From NCBI GenBank assembly GCA_009773515.1, contig WSXX01000017.1, positions 34,487 to 98,486 on the forward strand: DNA of 64,000 bases, written 5' to 3'. Below are positions 16,684-26,518 of the stretch, in pieces (the stretch's first letter is position 1; every line of letters starts with the position of its first letter). The stretch comes from Bacteroidota bacterium. Lineage in GTDB: Bacteria > Bacteroidota > Bacteroidia > Bacteroidales > Lentimicrobiaceae. A program made the position numbers and the translations under genes. The notes under the pieces are model-generated. The model was not told where the DNA came from. It saw nothing but the letters and a program-made list of their open reading frames with translations, and did not search any database.

Positions 16684-19212
16684 TTAATAAGGGATATTAT
16701 TACCCCTGTGGTCAGAGTTGATGTCTTTCAAAAACTGTTCCAAAGCCATCTCATTGGCTACTTTTACTTCTCTTGCTTTACTTCCTTCGAAAGGTCCGAC
16801 AATTCCGGCAGCTTCCAACTGGTCTATAATTCGGCCTGCACGGTTATAACCGAGCTTGAGTTTACGTTGAAGCAAAGAAGTACTTCCCTGTTGGGTCTGA
16901 ACAATCAATCTTGCGGCATCTTCGAACAATTCATCTCTTTCTGAAGGGTCAAAATCAACTTCTTTTGTGTCTTGTTCATCTGCAAATTCAGGCAGATTAT
17001 AAGCATCGGGGTAAGCTCTTTGTGAACCGATAAAATCAGTAACCCTTTCAACTTCGTGGGTGTCAACAAAAGCACATTGCAGCCTTATCAGGTCACTTCC
17101 GGTTGAAAGAAGCATATCGCCACGACCGACCAACTGATCAGCTCCACCGGTATCGAGAATGGTTCTGGAGTCAATCTTTGAAATAACCCGGAATGCTATA
17201 CGCGCCGGGAAATTTGCCTTGATGGTTCCTGTAATGATGTTGACCGAAGGGCGCTGTGTTGCAATTACAAGATGAATGCCGATTGCACGTGCAAGCTGAG
17301 CAAGGCGGGTTAGTGGCGCTTCAATTTCTTTGCCGGCAGTCATAATCAGATCAGCAAACTCATCAATTACCACAATCAGATAAGGAAGAAAACGATGGCC
17401 ATGCAACGGATTCAGCTTGCGCTCCACAAACCTTACATTGTATTCTTTTATATTTCTTACCTGAGCATCTTTTAGCAGGTCATAACGATTATCCATCTCA
17501 ATATTGAGTGAATTCAGTGTTCTCACTACTTTGCGGGTATCGGTAATAATGGCTTCTTCCGAATCGGGAAGTTTGGCCAGAAAATGGCGTTCAATCTTTG
17601 AAAAAAGAGTTAATTCTACTTTTTTCGGATCTATCATCACAAACTTCACCTGGGCCGGATGTTTCCGGTAAAGGATGGAGGCAATGATGGCATTTAATCC
17701 TACCGATTTCCCTTGTCCTGTTGCACCCGCCATAAGTATGTGGGGCATTTTGGTAAGGTCAGCAATATAAGGTTCGTTTTGAATGGTTTTACCCATTGCA
17801 AAAGGCAATTCATAGCGCGAATCCATGAATTTCTCAGAACCCATGATCGATTTCATCGAAACTATTTCGGGCTTCAGGTTAGGAACCTCAATGCCAATGG
17901 TTCCTTTTCCCGGAATTGGTGCAATGATACGGATACCCATGGCTGCAAGGCTTAGGGCAATGTCATCTTCAAGGTTTTTGATTTTTGAAATCCTAACACC
18001 AGGAGCTGGAATAATTTCGTAAAGTGTTACTGTAGGCCCAATGGTTGCTTTGATCTTGTCGATCTGAATACTGTAATTGGCCAGGGTGTCAACAATCCGG
18101 TTTTTATTGGCTTCAAGCTCATCTTTCTGAACCGAGATGTTTGCTCCGCTGCCATAATCGTCAAGCAAATCAAGCGTAGGATACTGATAATTCGGTAGTT
18201 CAAGGGTTGGGTCAAATTCTGTGTCGATGGTAAACCTTGGCAATTGATCGTTGTTAACAGGTTCTTTTTCAATTGCCTTGTTTACGACTGTAAATTCTAC
18301 ATCGGCAGCAGGTTTTGCAGGTTCGGGAGTATATGAGATTGTCTCAAATCCATTTTCTGAAACAGGCTTTACAGGTGTAGTCTTATCCTCAACTTTATCT
18401 ACCGGTTTCTTCAGTTCATTTTCGCCATGATCAATTGAAAACTCAACCGTGTTGTATTTGTCTTCCGGAATTGCATTCTGGCTGTTTTTCTTACTGTTTG
18501 AATACGCTAAATCTTTGTTGGTTATATCTTCAGTTTCATCATCTTCACCAGGATCTGCGGGCCTTTTTGGCATTTCAAGCGGCATATTGAAAGCCAGCAC
18601 AAGAATCGCAATCAAAGTAAAAATCAAACCAATTGCAGCTCCTGTTTTTCCCAGTACACCCTGCAGCCACTGTGCAGACTGATATCCGGTAACACCGCCC
18701 AATATCGCATAAGCAGTATTCTGGAAAATAAATCCGAGTGCTACAGGAAGCCAGATTAACCCGAGCAGAGAATTTCTGAACGTCTTGCCTGTGGGCAACA
18801 GTGAAACACCCATTGCCATGCGGAAACCCGAAACAATAAGCACAAGAATAATAAGAAAAGCGGCAATTCCAAATCCTTTTTTAATTAAAAGTATCGACAA
18901 AGCAGCTCCAAGGCGGCCTGCCCAGTTTGCAGCTTCAACGTCGGTATCAAACAGAATACTTTTAAACGAGAAAGTAGAGAACAGATCGTCAGAAGCCCAG
19001 TTAAAATAAAGAAATAAGTAAGAAGAGAAAGCAAAGAGAAGGTAGATGCCCAGCAAAATAAAAAATATACCGGTTATTTTCACAGCACGACCATCGCGCA
19101 CCCATGAAGGCAGCAAGGGAAGTTTGCTTCCTGATTTCTTGGTCTTCAGCGGTTTATCTTCAAACTCATCTTTGAAGGCACTTTTTTTAAGGGTATTTCC
19201 CTTTTTAGCCAT
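16684..19212 (-). CDS. ftsK: DNA translocase FtsK/SpoIIIE
   Basis: FtsK pumps chromosomal DNA through the closing septum and helps resolve chromosome dimers. The 842-residue product has four amino-terminal membrane helices (about 45-205), an acidic/proline linker (about 215-340), an alpha-beta RecA-like motor with Walker A MAGATGQGKSVGLNA and Walker B YLIVVIDEFADL, and a carboxyl gamma winged-helix domain (STSLLQRKLKLGYNRAGRIIDQLE). The linker is short compared with E. coli FtsK but normal for Bacteroidota. A -7 promoter motif lies at 19233-19240; lolA-like follows closely. Confidence 0.96.
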   Translation of the reverse strand: MAKKGNTLKKSAFKDEFEDKPLKTKKSGSKLPLLPSWVRDGRAVKITGIFFILLGIYLLFAFSSYLFLYFNWASDDLFSTFSFKSILFDTDVEAANWAGRLGAALSILLIKKGFGIAAFLIILVLIVSGFRMAMGVSLLPTGKTFRNSLLGLIWLPVALGFIFQNTAYAILGGVTGYQSAQWLQGVLGKTGAAIGLIFTLIAILVLAFNMPLEMPKRPADPGEDDETEDITNKDLAYSNSKKNSQNAIPEDKYNTVEFSIDHGENELKKPVDKVEDKTTPVKPVSENGFETISYTPEPAKPAADVEFTVVNKAIEKEPVNNDQLPRFTIDTEFDPTLELPNYQYPTLDLLDDYGSGANISVQKDELEANKNRIVDTLANYSIQIDKIKATIGPTVTLYEIIPAPGVRISKIKNLEDDIALSLAAMGIRIIAPIPGKGTIGIEVPNLKPEIVSMKSIMGSEKFMDSRYELPFAMGKTIQNEPYIADLTKMPHILMAGATGQGKSVGLNAIIASILYRKHPAQVKFVMIDPKKVELTLFSKIERHFLAKLPDSEEAIITDTRKVVRTLNSLNIEMDNRYDLLKDAQVRNIKEYNVRFVERKLNPLHGHRFLPYLIVVIDEFADLIMTAGKEIEAPLTRLAQLARAIGIHLVIATQRPSVNIITGTIKANFPARIAFRVISKIDSRTILDTGGADQLVGRGDMLLSTGSDLIRLQCAFVDTHEVERVTDFIGSQRAYPDAYNLPEFADEQDTKEVDFDPSERDELFEDAARLIVQTQQGSTSLLQRKLKLGYNRAGRIIDQLEAAGIVGPFEGSKAREVKVANEMALEQFLKDINSDHRGNNIPY

Positions 19213-19232
19213 ATTGTGACGATTCTATGTTG

Positions 19233-19240
19233 CAAAAATA
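19233..19240 (-). promoter_or_regulatory. -7 promoter motif for ftsK
   Basis: The minus strand reads TATTTTTG, a perfect TAnnTTTG, 20 bases ahead of the ftsK ATG. Confidence 0.5.
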
Positions 19241-19354
19241 CAAAAAACCGGTTGATTGACCCGAATTACAACAAACCTGATATTTATTCAGGCAACTGCA
19301 GCTCGTATGGCCGGATCATCCGGTTTTTCCGCGTTGTATCGCTGAATGTCAATG

Positions 19355-20023
19355 TTAATTTCCTCCGAACATCTGCCTGAGCTCCTCAGGAGTAGTTTCT
19401 TTGTAATCAGAAGGTACTTCGAAATCTTTGTTTGATACTTTGCCTTTTTCAACACTTGTGGCAATCATATACATATTCATGCCTTGCATTTTGTAGTTGA
19501 ATTCAAGGGGAATTCCAGGTAAGGTGCGGTATTCATTGTCATAAAAGATTTTGTTATTGCCGATATCTTCTGTATAATATACAATGATCGGGTTTTCTTT
19601 TGATCTTTCATCACCGTAATGGATTTCTGCTTTTTTACAAACGAATCCGGCAATTTCCTTAGTCTCCGGTTTGGTTTCTACGATAGGTTCTTTGCCTGCC
19701 GGTCTGCCTGCTGTGCCTTTGGGTTTCATCGCAACTTTTTGGCCCATCAGGTCTAGCAGTAACATTGTAGTTTGTGCATCGGCATCTAATAGAACAATCT
19801 GACTGATTGTGCCCATCATTAATTCAATTCTTGCCTTGTTTCCGTTTAGCAAAACCTTCATTGTTTGTGGGGTTCCGGTCTGCTGATCGTCTGTTTTGGC
19901 ATCGGGAGTAGTAATTTTATAGTTGATCGTTCCCTTGAAAGCTGAGCCGGGTCGCTGAGCCATCAGGGTTCCAACGCTGACAAATGAAAGTAGTATCAGT
20001 GTTAAAAAAATGGTTTTTTTCAT
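19355..20023 (-). CDS. DUF4412-type exported protein
   Basis: The 222-residue product has a signal peptide (MKKTIFLTLILLSFVSVGTLMAQ). The mature part matches the DUF4412 layout: FKGTINYKITTPDAK near the start, NKARIELMMGTISQIVLLD, KETKEIAGFVCKKAEIHY-like block and YKMQGMNMYMIATSVEK near the end. The role is unknown; it appears to be a periplasmic beta-rich protein. I chose the ATG at 20023 because the longer frame overlaps the cyclophilin gene and lacks a signal peptide at its start. It follows the cyclophilin gene at 25 bases. Confidence 0.8.
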   Translation of the reverse strand: MKKTIFLTLILLSFVSVGTLMAQRPGSAFKGTINYKITTPDAKTDDQQTGTPQTMKVLLNGNKARIELMMGTISQIVLLDADAQTTMLLLDLMGQKVAMKPKGTAGRPAGKEPIVETKPETKEIAGFVCKKAEIHYGDERSKENPIIVYYTEDIGNNKIFYDNEYRTLPGIPLEFNYKMQGMNMYMIATSVEKGKVSNKDFEVPSDYKETTPEELRQMFGGN

Positions 20024-20048
20024 CCTGTTAAGTATTTGAGGTTGATGC

Positions 20049-20495
20049 TTATTCGTTTTCAGTTTCAATTATTGTGATACTCGTAATCTTATCTCCACCT
20101 CTGATTTTATCAATCACATCAAGTCCTTCGAATACCTTGCCAAAACAGGTGTGGTTTCTGTCGAGGTGGGCTGTATTCTGACGGCTATGACAGATAAAGA
20201 ACTGAGAACCACCGGTATTGCGGCCTGCATGTGCCATTGACAATACGCCTCTGTCATGGTATTGGTTATCACCATTGAGTTCGCAATTGATTGAATATCC
20301 GGGTCCACCGGCGCCGGTTCCGTTCGGGCAACCTCCCTGTATCACAAATTCAGGAATTACCCTGTGAAAGGTTAAACCGTTATAGAAACCTTTTTTTGAA
20401 AGTTTTACAAAGTTATCGACGGTATTGGGTGCGTCATTTTCGAAAAAACGGACTTTCATTAATCCCTTTTCGGTATGAATTTCTGCAGTAATCAT
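20049..20495 (-). CDS. Cyclophilin-type peptidyl-prolyl isomerase
   Basis: The 148-residue product is a single cyclophilin domain with no signal peptide, so it is cytoplasmic. The motifs are [43 protein letters not shown] and [21 protein letters not shown]. The catalytic arginine in FHRVIPEF is present. The normal active-site tryptophan is replaced by histidine ([10 protein letters not shown]), as in many bacterial members. It is followed by the DUF4412 gene in a probable operon. Confidence 0.94.
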   Translation of the reverse strand: MITAEIHTEKGLMKVRFFENDAPNTVDNFVKLSKKGFYNGLTFHRVIPEFVIQGGCPNGTGAGGPGYSINCELNGDNQYHDRGVLSMAHAGRNTGGSQFFICHSRQNTAHLDRNHTCFGKVFEGLDVIDKIRGGDKITSITIIETENE

Positions 20496-20515
20496 AGTTT
20501 TTGAGGTTTTGAAAA

Positions 20516-22024
20516 TTATTTAATGGTTCTGAAAAGTTTGTTAAATCTTATTTTTCCTCCAAAGAGAGGTTTGTTGTTATCCAGAGAAAGCCATACAAAT
20601 ACTGCTTTTCCAACAATATGATCGTAAGGTACAAAGCCCCAGAAGCGCGAGTCAGCTGAATTATGGCGGTTATCTCCCATCATCCAGTAGTAATCCATTT
20701 TAAATGTGTATGTTGTGGCAGGATTGCCGTTTATCATAATCCTGTCTCCGATAACCTCCAGCGAATTGTTTTCGTAATTCTTGATAATCCTGGAATAAAG
20801 TACAATGTTTTTGGTGTTCAGCTCAACGGTGGTTCCTGCTTTCGGAATTACCAGCGGCCCATAATTGTCGAAATTCCATGGGTATGCTGAATCAAATGGG
20901 AAAATGTAAGGTTGCCAGAATCCTTCGGGCTGAATGATTTGTTTTACCTCTTTGACATTGATAAACCCTTTGATTTTTTCAACAGAATTTTGGGTCAGCG
21001 TCAGCATCATTTCATCAGGACCGGTCATCATGATATCCTCAATTATATCGAGTTTTTCAAGTGCCTTTGGATTAATTTTGCTGCCATCTGTTCTTACCAG
21101 ATACTTAAACTGACTGTTTTCAGGCAGTTCAGATGATTTTCCATTTATAAAAACAACCTGATTTTTTATCTGAAGCGTATCACCGGGCACAGCAACGCAG
21201 CGTTTGATGTAGTTTTCTCTTTTATCCACAGGGCGTGCAACTACCTCGCCGAAATTTGCCTTATCATTCCAGACCCTTTGCCTGCCATAGTCGCGCGTAA
21301 GTGCATAATAACTCTGATTCTGAACCTTAAGTGCAACAGTATCGCCATCAGGGTAATTGAAAACGACCACATCATTTCTTTCTAAAGAGGTATAACCAGG
21401 AAAACGATAATAGGGAAGTTTAATCCATTCAACGTAAGATTTGGCACTTTCGCTCAAAGGCATGGTGTGATGAACAAAAGGAAAAGCCAGGGGAGTGTTC
21501 GGCACTTTTGGGCCATAACTTAATTTGCTCACAAATAGAAAATCGCCGACCAATAATGATTTCTCCATCGAAGAAGTAGGAATCGTATAAGCTTCAATCA
21601 TAAATGTACGGATGATTGTTGCGGCAATTACGGCAAAAATAATGGCATCAACCCATTCCCTCACCGGGGTTTTTCTGATTTTAACCCTGTTTACGGGCAA
21701 CGTGTATTGTTTCTCTCTTTTTATGCTTAGCCATGGCAGATAAGCATAGGGGAATAATACGGCTAAAGCCTGACTGCCAAGATCATGAATTTTATAACAT
21801 TTCAGGGTTTCAACAACCATCAGCATCACCATGAATGCATTGATGAATGGCATAAACAGAAAAATAAACCACCATAAAGGTTTGTCAAGAATCTTTAACC
21901 AGATGTAGTAATTGAATACGGGCAAGGCTGAAAACCATCCTTTGTGGCCTGCTGTTTCAAAAGTTTTCCAGAGTAAAACCGGAAAAAAAATTATGATCAG
22001 AATCAGTAAAAAAGTTGGTGACAT
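20516..22024 (-). CDS. lepB: Signal peptidase I
   Basis: This inner-membrane enzyme cuts Sec and Tat signal peptides. The 502-residue product is long, as in other Bacteroidota. It has two to three amino-terminal helices, then [26 protein letters not shown] with the catalytic serine, [17 protein letters not shown] with the catalytic lysine, and [17 protein letters not shown]. About 130 residues are inserted between the lysine box and the GDNR box, a known Bacteroidota trait. The ATG at 22024 ([14 protein letters not shown]) is preferred to the longer start since it opens the first helix. Confidence 0.95.
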   Translation of the reverse strand: MSPTFLLILIIIFFPVLLWKTFETAGHKGWFSALPVFNYYIWLKILDKPLWWFIFLFMPFINAFMVMLMVVETLKCYKIHDLGSQALAVLFPYAYLPWLSIKREKQYTLPVNRVKIRKTPVREWVDAIIFAVIAATIIRTFMIEAYTIPTSSMEKSLLVGDFLFVSKLSYGPKVPNTPLAFPFVHHTMPLSESAKSYVEWIKLPYYRFPGYTSLERNDVVVFNYPDGDTVALKVQNQSYYALTRDYGRQRVWNDKANFGEVVARPVDKRENYIKRCVAVPGDTLQIKNQVVFINGKSSELPENSQFKYLVRTDGSKINPKALEKLDIIEDIMMTGPDEMMLTLTQNSVEKIKGFINVKEVKQIIQPEGFWQPYIFPFDSAYPWNFDNYGPLVIPKAGTTVELNTKNIVLYSRIIKNYENNSLEVIGDRIMINGNPATTYTFKMDYYWMMGDNRHNSADSRFWGFVPYDHIVGKAVFVWLSLDNNKPLFGGKIRFNKLFRTIK

Positions 22025-22091
22025 TTTTAAGTTTTTAGTTGCACGTTGCCTTAAACTGCAGTTTAAGTGCAATATTAGTATTTTTTTTCGA

Positions 22092-22817
22092 TTAATTAAT
22101 TCTGAGCATATCCAACATGCCGAAACATCCTTTCTTTCCGATAAGCCATTCAGCGGCTTTTACTGCTCCCATTGCCAGTCCTTGTCTGTTGTGGCTGGTG
22201 TGTTTGATTTCAATATTATCAGTTGCAGATGCCCATGTTACAATATGTGTGCCGGGTATTTCACCCGTTCTTTCACTTGAAACAGAAACATGGTCTGGCT
22301 TTTGATCAGGTGCTGAAACCCAGCCCTGACGGTATTCTGAGTGATTCTCTTTTATCCCTTTGGCCAGTTCTATTGCAGTGCCGCTTGGAGCATCTAACTT
22401 ATGGATGTGATGAATTTCGTGAATGTGTGGCTGATATTCAGGGTAATCTTCCAGCAATTCAGCCAACCTGCGGTTAATTTCAAAAAAAATGTTTACCCCG
22501 ATGCTGAAATTCGGAGCATAAAAAAATGATTTATTCTCGTTCCGGCATCTTGATTGCGCAGCCAAAACACCTGCTTCCCAACCTGTGGTGCCGGAGACTA
22601 CAGGTATTCCAAGGTCAAAACATTTATTCACTGCTTCAGAAGCTGACTGAGGCAAACTGAAATCGATAACTACATCACACTGCAAAAGTAAATCGCGGTT
22701 TTCGTCCCAGTCTGCTGGTTTGTCTGTTTTGCAAAGTATTGAATGTCCGGCTTTAAGGGCAGCTTTTTCGACCTCTTTTCCCATTTTGCCATAGCCTGAA
22801 AGTGCAATTTTCAACAT
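22092..22817 (-). CDS. dapB: 4-hydroxy-tetrahydrodipicolinate reductase
   Basis: DapB makes tetrahydrodipicolinate with NAD(P)H in the lysine and diaminopimelate pathway. The 241-residue product has the nucleotide-binding loop ALSGYGKMGKEVE, the GTTGW block, and the catalytic EIHHIHKLDAPSGTA. The family is usually 240-270 residues, so this is full length. It follows the DUF5683 gene after five bases in the parA-parB-DUF5683-dapB-lepB run. Confidence 0.95.
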   Translation of the reverse strand: MLKIALSGYGKMGKEVEKAALKAGHSILCKTDKPADWDENRDLLLQCDVVIDFSLPQSASEAVNKCFDLGIPVVSGTTGWEAGVLAAQSRCRNENKSFFYAPNFSIGVNIFFEINRRLAELLEDYPEYQPHIHEIHHIHKLDAPSGTAIELAKGIKENHSEYRQGWVSAPDQKPDHVSVSSERTGEIPGTHIVTWASATDNIEIKHTSHNRQGLAMGAVKAAEWLIGKKGCFGMLDMLRIN

Positions 22818-22822
22818 CTTCG

Positions 22823-23455
22823 TTATTTTAAAGTGAGGCAGAAACTTATTCCGTTAGAATGGGGCAAAAGATTGTTCTGAGCAGGAATTATTGCTGGTTT
22901 AATTCTTATTGCCAGATCATCAGAAATATCATAATCGAAGAAGTGTGCATCTACTGCCGCATCAACAAGATTGAGAATATACCAGACCGCGCTGTAGATA
23001 ATGTTCAACTCTACTTTGCGCCGGTAAAAGTCGCGTCCTCTGAGTAAGTCACTGGTGTTTGGATATTTGGTAACATATTCATTAACCGGTTCACCTGGTT
23101 CATCGTTTGCAATAAACCTATAAGCAGCGGTGAATTTCAACATCTCATCTCTGTTTATTTTTATGGAATAGCCAAGATAGCCAAATCCGGCATAAATTAC
23201 AGGGATTTTCCAGTATTTTTTGTTGTATGCCTGACCAAGCCCCGGAAGAACAAGCGAATAAATGGTTGCTTTATGCGCTGAATGTGAAGTTACAGTTGAG
23301 GTATCTGTCAGCACTCCATCTTTGGTAATAACCAGAGTTGTATCTTGAGAATATACATTCAGCGAACAGGTCATTAAAACAAGTAAAACCGCCTTTAGAA
23401 TAAAAGCGGTTCTTTTCTTACACTCTTTTGAAGCTGCAGCGTCAGGTATCTTCAT
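22823..23455 (-). CDS. DUF5683 membrane-associated protein
   Basis: The 210-residue product has an amino-terminal hydrophobic segment (about 15-36) and the family block SLVLPGLGQAYNKKYWKIPVIYAGFGYLGY, spread over two hydrophobic stretches, then IIYSAVWYILNLVDAAVDAHFFDYDISDDL. These match DUF5683, which sits between parB and dapB in many Bacteroidota. The function is unknown; TM2-like LPGLGQAY suggests a small envelope protein. Confidence 0.85.
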   Translation of the reverse strand: MKIPDAAASKECKKRTAFILKAVLLVLMTCSLNVYSQDTTLVITKDGVLTDTSTVTSHSAHKATIYSLVLPGLGQAYNKKYWKIPVIYAGFGYLGYSIKINRDEMLKFTAAYRFIANDEPGEPVNEYVTKYPNTSDLLRGRDFYRRKVELNIIYSAVWYILNLVDAAVDAHFFDYDISDDLAIRIKPAIIPAQNNLLPHSNGISFCLTLK

Positions 23456-23476
23456 CTTATTGTGAAACTTATTGCT

Positions 23477-24367
23477 CTAACGGGAAATAAGTTCTTCAAG
23501 TATATTTTTTAACTGTTTTTGTGAATTGAAACTAATCACAATGTTACCTTTTCCTTTGTCGTTCAGACTCACATTTACTTTTGTATTAAAACGACCGGCA
23601 ACCTGATCACGATAATTCTCAACCTCAGCAGGTATCTGTACGGTAGTTTTTTCTTTGGGTGCTGACGTTTGTTTGTTAAGGTTTCGGGCAATTTCCTCAA
23701 CTTCTCTTACCGATAAATCTTTGGCAACAATGTTCCGCAGAATGGTAGTTTGTGTAAGTTCGTCATCAATGTTGATAAGCGCTCTGGCATGCCCCATTGT
23801 TATTTTATTGTCGCGGACAGCCACCTGAACTTCAACCGGAAGTTTAAGAAGTCTGATGTAGTTTGTAACTGTTGACCGGTTTTTGCCAACCCTTTGACTC
23901 AACTCTTCCTGAGTCAGTTCACATTCGTCGATAAGTCGCTGATAGCTGATGGCAACCTCAAGGGCATTGAGATTCTCGCGTTGAATATTTTCTACCAGGG
24001 CCATTTCGAGCATTTGCTGATCGTTTGCAATCCTGATATAACACGGAATTTCAGTAAGGCCGACAATTTTTGAAGCTTTCAAACGGCGCTCTCCTGAAAT
24101 CAGCTGATATTTGTCATAGCCCATTTTACGGACTGTAATCGGCTGAATTATGCCTTGTTCTCTGATGGAATCAGCAAGTTCGTTTAATGCTTCTATGTTA
24201 AACTCTTCTCTTGGCTGAAAAGGGTTTGACTCAATCTGTTCAACAGGAAGTGAGGCAATAGCACCAACAACAAAATCGCCGGAAATATCTTTGGATGTTA
24301 TATCGGTTTCCGGACTTTCAAGAATGGCGCTAAGTCCTCTTCCCAGAGCTTTTTTCTTAGGATTCAT
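23477..24367 (-). CDS. parB: Chromosome-partitioning protein ParB
   Basis: ParB binds parS sites and acts with ParA to segregate origins. The 296-residue product has KKKALGRGLSAIL at the start (ParA-activating tail), the CTPase/ParB domain with FQPREEFN and SGERRLKASK, a helix-turn-helix (LTQEELSQRVGKNRSTVTNYIRLLKLP), and a short carboxyl dimer domain. The ATG at 24367 overlaps the parA stop by 11 bases; the alternative start two codons earlier is TTG. No parS-like palindrome was seen in this window. Confidence 0.95.
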   Translation of the reverse strand: MNPKKKALGRGLSAILESPETDITSKDISGDFVVGAIASLPVEQIESNPFQPREEFNIEALNELADSIREQGIIQPITVRKMGYDKYQLISGERRLKASKIVGLTEIPCYIRIANDQQMLEMALVENIQRENLNALEVAISYQRLIDECELTQEELSQRVGKNRSTVTNYIRLLKLPVEVQVAVRDNKITMGHARALINIDDELTQTTILRNIVAKDLSVREVEEIARNLNKQTSAPKEKTTVQIPAEVENYRDQVAGRFNTKVNVSLNDKGKGNIVISFNSQKQLKNILEELISR

Positions 24368-25172
24368 CGTCAATGTCTATTTGTTTTTCTGATGCTTTTA
24401 GTTTTGTGAGTTCGTTTTTTTGCAGAATCTCACGGGCCAGATTAAGGTAATTTACAGCACCGGTACTGTTAATATCGTGCATTATGATGGTTTCTCCAAA
24501 ACTCGGAGCTTCGCCAAGCTTTGTATTGCGGCTGATCATGGTTTCAAAAACCATATCCTGAAAATGAGCTTTTACCTCATCCACAACCTGATTTGAAAGT
24601 CTGAGACGCGAATCGTACATGGTAAGCAGAATTCCTTCAATGTCAAGACCGGTATTCAGTCTCGACTGAACAATCTTGATGGTATTCAGTAGTTTTCCCA
24701 AACCTTCGAGCGCAAAATATTCACATTGAACAGGCACAATAACTGAATCGGCTGCAACCAGCGAATTTACAGTAATCAGACCAAGCGAAGGAGAACAATC
24801 AATCACAATAAAATCATAATTATCTTTAATTTTATTGAGCACTTTCCGCATCATCTTCTCACGGTTTGGCTGGTTGATCATTTCAATTTCAGCGCCAACA
24901 AGATCAATGTGAGCAGGCAGCAGATCAAGATTCGGAGTTGCGGTATTAAGTATGATATTCTGAGGTTCAACCTCATCCATCAGGCACTCATAAATGCTGG
25001 TTTTAATATTCTTCGGATCAAAACCCACCCCTGAAGTTGAATTTGCCTGAGGGTCAGCATCAATAATAAGTGTCCGGTGCTCAAGTACAGCAAATGCAGC
25101 CCCAAGATTTATGGCTGTGGTTGTTTTACCAACTCCTCCTTTTTGGTTAGCAATTGCAATTATTTTTCCCAT
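24357..25172 (-). CDS. parA: Chromosome-partitioning ATPase ParA/Soj
   Basis: The 271-residue ATPase has the deviant Walker A loop NQKGGVGKTTTAINLG near residue 9, the DADPQANST switch, and FIVIDCSPSLGL. It lacks an amino-terminal DNA-binding extension, as in chromosomal Soj proteins. It overlaps parB by 11 bases, implying translational coupling. A near-complete promoter lies at 25236-25264. Confidence 0.96.
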   Translation of the reverse strand: MGKIIAIANQKGGVGKTTTAINLGAAFAVLEHRTLIIDADPQANSTSGVGFDPKNIKTSIYECLMDEVEPQNIILNTATPNLDLLPAHIDLVGAEIEMINQPNREKMMRKVLNKIKDNYDFIVIDCSPSLGLITVNSLVAADSVIVPVQCEYFALEGLGKLLNTIKIVQSRLNTGLDIEGILLTMYDSRLRLSNQVVDEVKAHFQDMVFETMISRNTKLGEAPSFGETIIMHDINSTGAVNYLNLAREILQKNELTKLKASEKQIDIDDES

Positions 25173-25235
25173 ATAACTTTAAGTGTCTGGATTTCAAGTT
25201 TATGACTGAGAGCTATGGTTTCATTACTCACTTTA

Positions 25236-25277
25236 CAAAGGTATAATTTTTTAAACTCCCGCAAGAAGATACCTTTG
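25236..25277. promoter_or_regulatory. parAB promoter within a mirror-image pair of -7 motifs
   Basis: On the minus strand TACCTTTG (25236-25243) has a TTG 18 bases upstream (25262-25264), close to the Bacteroidota promoter layout, and points at parA. A second TACCTTTG on the plus strand (25270-25277) points the other way toward nusB. Together CAAAGGTAT (25236-25244) and ATACCTTTG (25269-25277) make a 9-bp inverted repeat. Confidence 0.6.
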
Positions 25278-25500
25278 TACGGTTCCTATTTTTCCTTCTA
25301 AAGTTATCAACAAATTGACCTTCAATCTGGTCCGGGATTTCAGAAGTTATAACTCCGGGATGTCTTATTATCCTTGAAATCCAACATATGCATATCAGAA
25401 ATGCAATATAGGTTGGGTTTTAAAAGTAATTTCTGAAAGCTTAACTGCCTTTTATCGGCTATAATTTTACCATAATCACCCTTTATCAAGCAAAAAAAAG

Positions 25501-25508
25501 TAATTTTG
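25501..25508 (+). promoter_or_regulatory. -7 promoter motif for nusB
   Basis: TAATTTTG fits TAnnTTTG and lies 43 bases ahead of the nusB ATG. No clear -33 TTG was found. Confidence 0.5.
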
Positions 25509-25551
25509 CCGACCGAAAGGGATTTTAAGTTCATTTACATAATAAAGTTCA

Positions 25552-26514
25552 ATGCTAAACAGAAGGCACTTAAGGGTTAAGGTATTGCAGGCGTTATATG
25601 CTCATTTCCAAACTGATGGAAGTGAAGTGTCGCAGCAGGAAAAAAGGTTGGTATTAAGTATTGAGAGTATTTACGATCTTTACATCTATTTATTATCCTC
25701 GCTGATCGAAGTCAGAGATTTTGCTTCGAACCGCATGGAAGATGCCAGACTAAAATTTTTGCCCACCGAAGCTGAGTTAAATCCTAATACCCGTTTTGTT
25801 GAGAACCGTTTTTTGGAGCAATTATCAAATAATAGAAGCCTCAGGAAGAATATTACCCGCTTGTCGGTTTCGTGGGCCGATCATCAGGAAATCATCAGGA
25901 AAATTTTTCTTGCCTTTCGCGATTCAGAGGCTTACTCTGCTTTTATGGAAAAGCCAACAGTAAGTTATCGTGAAGAAAAAGATATTGTTTTGCATCTTTT
26001 CGGCAGTTTTATGCTTGAAAGTGAAGCTTATACCAGTCTGTTTGAAGAAAAAAATATTCACTGGGCAGATGATATTGATACAGCATCCGCTTTGCTGGTA
26101 AAGACATTGAAAAAATGGGATGTTGCCATGGATGAATTTCATGAACTTCCTCCATTGATGATAAATCCTGATGAAGAAGGCGAAGACCTGATCAGAGATT
26201 TTGTGCTGAAGCTTTTTCGCAAAACAATTGTACATAAAACTGAGTTTGATAAACTGATTGCTGATAGGGCTCAGAACTGGGATATCGAACGCATTGCACT
26301 GCTGGATGTGATTTTGCTGAAAATGGCTTTGACCGAACTAACTGAATTTCCTACAATTCCGGTTAAGGTTACATTAAATGAGTACATCGAAATTTCTAAA
26401 GAATACAGCACCCCGCGCAGCAGACAATTCGTAAACGGAATGCTTGATAAACTGGTTGTTGATCTGCGTGAAGCCGGAAAGATTAATAAAATGGGACGTG
26501 GTCTTATAGATTAA
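25552..26514 (+). CDS. nusB: Transcription antitermination factor NusB
   Basis: NusB binds boxA RNA with NusE (S10) to support rRNA transcription. The 320-residue product has the Bacteroidota-type long form: MLNRRHLRVKVLQALYAHFQTDG at the start, a long helical middle, and the core NusB helices at about 215-310 with IERIALLDVILLKMALTELTEFPTIPVKVTLNEYIEISKEYSTPRS in consecutive conserved blocks. E. coli NusB is about 140 residues, so the amino half is an extension. It starts a rightward set with the GNAT gene, four bases away. Confidence 0.93.
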   Translation: MLNRRHLRVKVLQALYAHFQTDGSEVSQQEKRLVLSIESIYDLYIYLLSSLIEVRDFASNRMEDARLKFLPTEAELNPNTRFVENRFLEQLSNNRSLRKNITRLSVSWADHQEIIRKIFLAFRDSEAYSAFMEKPTVSYREEKDIVLHLFGSFMLESEAYTSLFEEKNIHWADDIDTASALLVKTLKKWDVAMDEFHELPPLMINPDEEGEDLIRDFVLKLFRKTIVHKTEFDKLIADRAQNWDIERIALLDVILLKMALTELTEFPTIPVKVTLNEYIEISKEYSTPRSRQFVNGMLDKLVVDLREAGKINKMGRGLID

Positions 26515-26518
26515 CAAA

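Noticed and set aside
19310..19340. Hairpin CCGGA-TCA-TCCGG followed by Ts on the plus strand
   Set aside because: No plus-strand gene lies upstream, so a terminator role there is not supported.
24357..25551. parS site near parAB
   Set aside because: No palindrome close to the usual TGTTTCACGTGAAACA was found in the gene pair or flank.
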